Source: an uncultured Caldimicrobium sp. | GTDB taxonomy: Bacteria > Desulfobacterota > Thermodesulfobacteria > Thermodesulfobacteriales > Thermodesulfobacteriaceae | Assembly (NCBI GenBank): GCA_938091475.1 | Contig: CALLJI010000081.1 | Span: 1 to 7,002, forward strand | Direction of reading: 5' to 3' | DNA length: 7,002 bases | In this document: piece by piece, positions 5,916 to 7,002 of the stretch | Layout of the letters: each line of letters starts with the position of its first letter | Position numbering within the stretch: position 1 is the first letter of the stretch | Made by a program: the position numbers and the translations under genes | The notes under the pieces: model-generated | The model's database searches: none | What the model was told of the DNA's origin: nothing | Seen by the model: the letters and a program-made list of their open reading frames with translations, nothing else

Positions 5916-7002
5916 TTAACTATCACTTTGATTTTTTGATTGAGCAGTATAAAGTTTTTTATGATTTGTTTTATTTACGGTTTTAGTTTTGGAAGAGGCT
6001 TGATTAGCATAAACTCTACCCTTAGGATTAGCTTTGGAGGAAACTACATTTTTTTGACTATGCTTAGTTTGGGCAAGAGATTTGTTTTTATTTTTATTCT
6101 TAGCTACTCCCTGAGAAAAGTTCTGTTTTTTAGATTCTCTATAATAGGAAACTGGTTTAATATTGACAGGAAAATTAAGATTAATAGCGGTATTAACAAT
6201 CACAGGAGAAGCCTTTCTTTCTAAAACCAATTCGGAAAACCCAAGTAATTTTTTGGTATCTTCCCAAAGGGTGTCTCTTGTGAGTGCACCTAAAAGAGAG
6301 GTTATGACTAATCTATCTTTTACTTTAGCTACATTAACTAAACAATGTTTAGAGAGTCGAGTGTAACCAGTCTTTCCACCAATAATTACATCTTTGCTTT
6401 CCTCCTCAAAAAGAAGTTTATTGGTATTTTTTACTACAATGGTTCTGCCTTCTTGAGAAGTAATAACTTTTATTGGTAAATTTATGCTTTCTTTGATATG
6501 AGGATATTTTAAAGCCTCATAGAGAAGAAGCGCTAATTCATAAGCAGTGGAATATTGGTTCGGTGCAGGAAGGCCTGAGGCAGTGACAAAATTTGAATTT
6601 TTTAACCCAAGGGCTCTGGCTTTGTGATTCATTAGTTCAGCAAATTTTTCTTCACTTCCTGCAACAGCTTCAGCTAAAGCGGTAGCAGCTTGATTGGAGG
6701 ATTTAATGAGCATTAAATGTAATAGATCCTCTACTGTGTAAACCTCTCCTTCATATAGATGAGGAGGAGTTGAGGGGATCTCTTCAACCTTTTTGGAGAT
6801 TTTTATTTCTTGGTCAAGGGATAATCTGTCTAAAACTACCATAGCGGTGAGAAGTTTAACTGTGCTTGCCGGAGGAATTTTAATATGAGGATTTTTGGCA
6901 TAAAGAATTTGTCCAGTATATCCATCTAAGGCAACCCCTGCTATAGAATTGATGTTTTCATAATACTCTTGAGCTTTAATAGGTATAAAGGAAATTAGAA
7001 GA
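5916..7002 (-). CDS. Serine-type D-Ala-D-Ala carboxypeptidase, S11 family (DacA/PBP5-like), start outside window
   Basis: A periplasmic low-molecular-weight penicillin-binding protein that removes the terminal D-Ala of peptidoglycan pentapeptides. The frame stays open to the right edge (361 complete residues; first full codon at 6999-7001), so the Met at 6840-6842 is internal and the true start lies beyond 7002. The first residues (LLISFIPIKAQE) look like the end of a signal peptide. Counting visible residues, the catalytic triad of motifs is complete: S46-T-V-K49 in PPASTVKLLTAM, S101-S-N103 in IKSSNQAA, and K210-T-G in IGGKTGYT. Spacing is close to E. coli PBP5 (44, 110, 213). After the catalytic domain only a short remnant of the usual C-terminal beta domain is visible. 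The last 73 residues (5919-6137) are a Lys/Asn/Ser/Gln/Thr-rich basic tail with no amphipathic anchor helix. Which paralogue (dacA, dacF or other) cannot be decided. Confidence 0.93.
   Translation of the reverse strand, partial: LLISFIPIKAQEYYENINSIAGVALDGYTGQILYAKNPHIKIPPASTVKLLTAMVVLDRLSLDQEIKISKKVEEIPSTPPHLYEGEVYTVEDLLHLMLIKSSNQAATALAEAVAGSEEKFAELMNHKARALGLKNSNFVTASGLPAPNQYSTAYELALLLYEALKYPHIKESINLPIKVITSQEGRTIVVKNTNKLLFEEESKDVIIGGKTGYTRLSKHCLVNVAKVKDRLVITSLLGALTRDTLWEDTKKLLGFSELVLERKASPVIVNTAINLNFPVNIKPVSYYRESKKQNFSQGVAKNKNKNKSLAQTKHSQKNVVSSKANPKGRVYANQASSKTKTVNKTNHKKLYTAQSKNQSDS

Noticed and set aside
5940..6366. Two rightward open frames opposite the carboxypeptidase C-terminus
   Set aside because: They are complements of the Lys/Asn-rich tail, which gives hydrophobic-looking F/L/I-rich translations by chance. 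No start signal supports them.
6840..6842. ATG as start of a 308-residue carboxypeptidase
   Set aside because: It would leave out the SxxK nucleophile motif at 6855-6866. The frame stays open to the right edge and includes an apparent signal-peptide end, so this Met is internal.

Overview
The window reads as AT-rich bacterial chromosome with compact operons and Lys/Glu-rich proteins. A thermophilic member of the Thermodesulfobacteriota (Thermodesulfobacterium/Caldimicrobium type) is my best guess. It is an inference from protein style and from the trmI-ybeY-pdxJ neighbourhood, and no rRNA is present to confirm it.

Layout. Bases 1-192 are the 3' end of a rightward gene, most likely a Kup-type potassium transporter. 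Bases 193-620 hold no gene. The first 300 bases of this gap are a dense array of eight GC-rich palindromes that share GTAGGGGC/GCCCCTAC edges but have different cores. The last 130 bases are AT-rich and carry a plausible promoter and a strong ribosome binding site. Bases 621-4595 form a tight rightward operon of four reading frames: an M18 aminopeptidase, the tRNA m1A58 methyltransferase TrmI, a single frame joining YbeY (rRNA-processing RNase) to PdxJ (vitamin B6 synthesis), and a glyoxalase-II-like metallo-hydrolase. Gaps are 7 bases, a 4-base overlap, and 3 bases. Bases 4592-7002 are a leftward pair: a secreted D-Ala-D-Ala carboxypeptidase whose 5' end lies beyond the right edge, then UDP-glucose 6-dehydrogenase. 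The two operons meet tail to tail with a 4-base overlap.

How the genes fit together. The rightward operon is housekeeping: peptide recycling, tRNA and rRNA maturation, pyridoxal phosphate supply, and thioester or related hydrolysis. The leftward pair serves the cell envelope: peptidoglycan trimming and UDP-glucuronate for surface polysaccharide.

Most notable points. The YbeY-PdxJ frame has no stop between the two enzymes, yet it has a six-T run followed by a strong internal Shine-Dalgarno and ATG exactly at the junction. Loss of one T would restore two ordinary separate genes. Second is the palindrome array upstream of the operon. Third is the long, strongly basic tail that replaces the usual membrane anchor of the carboxypeptidase. 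I see no CRISPR array, tRNA, rRNA, transposase or phage gene, and no clear undescribed multi-gene system.
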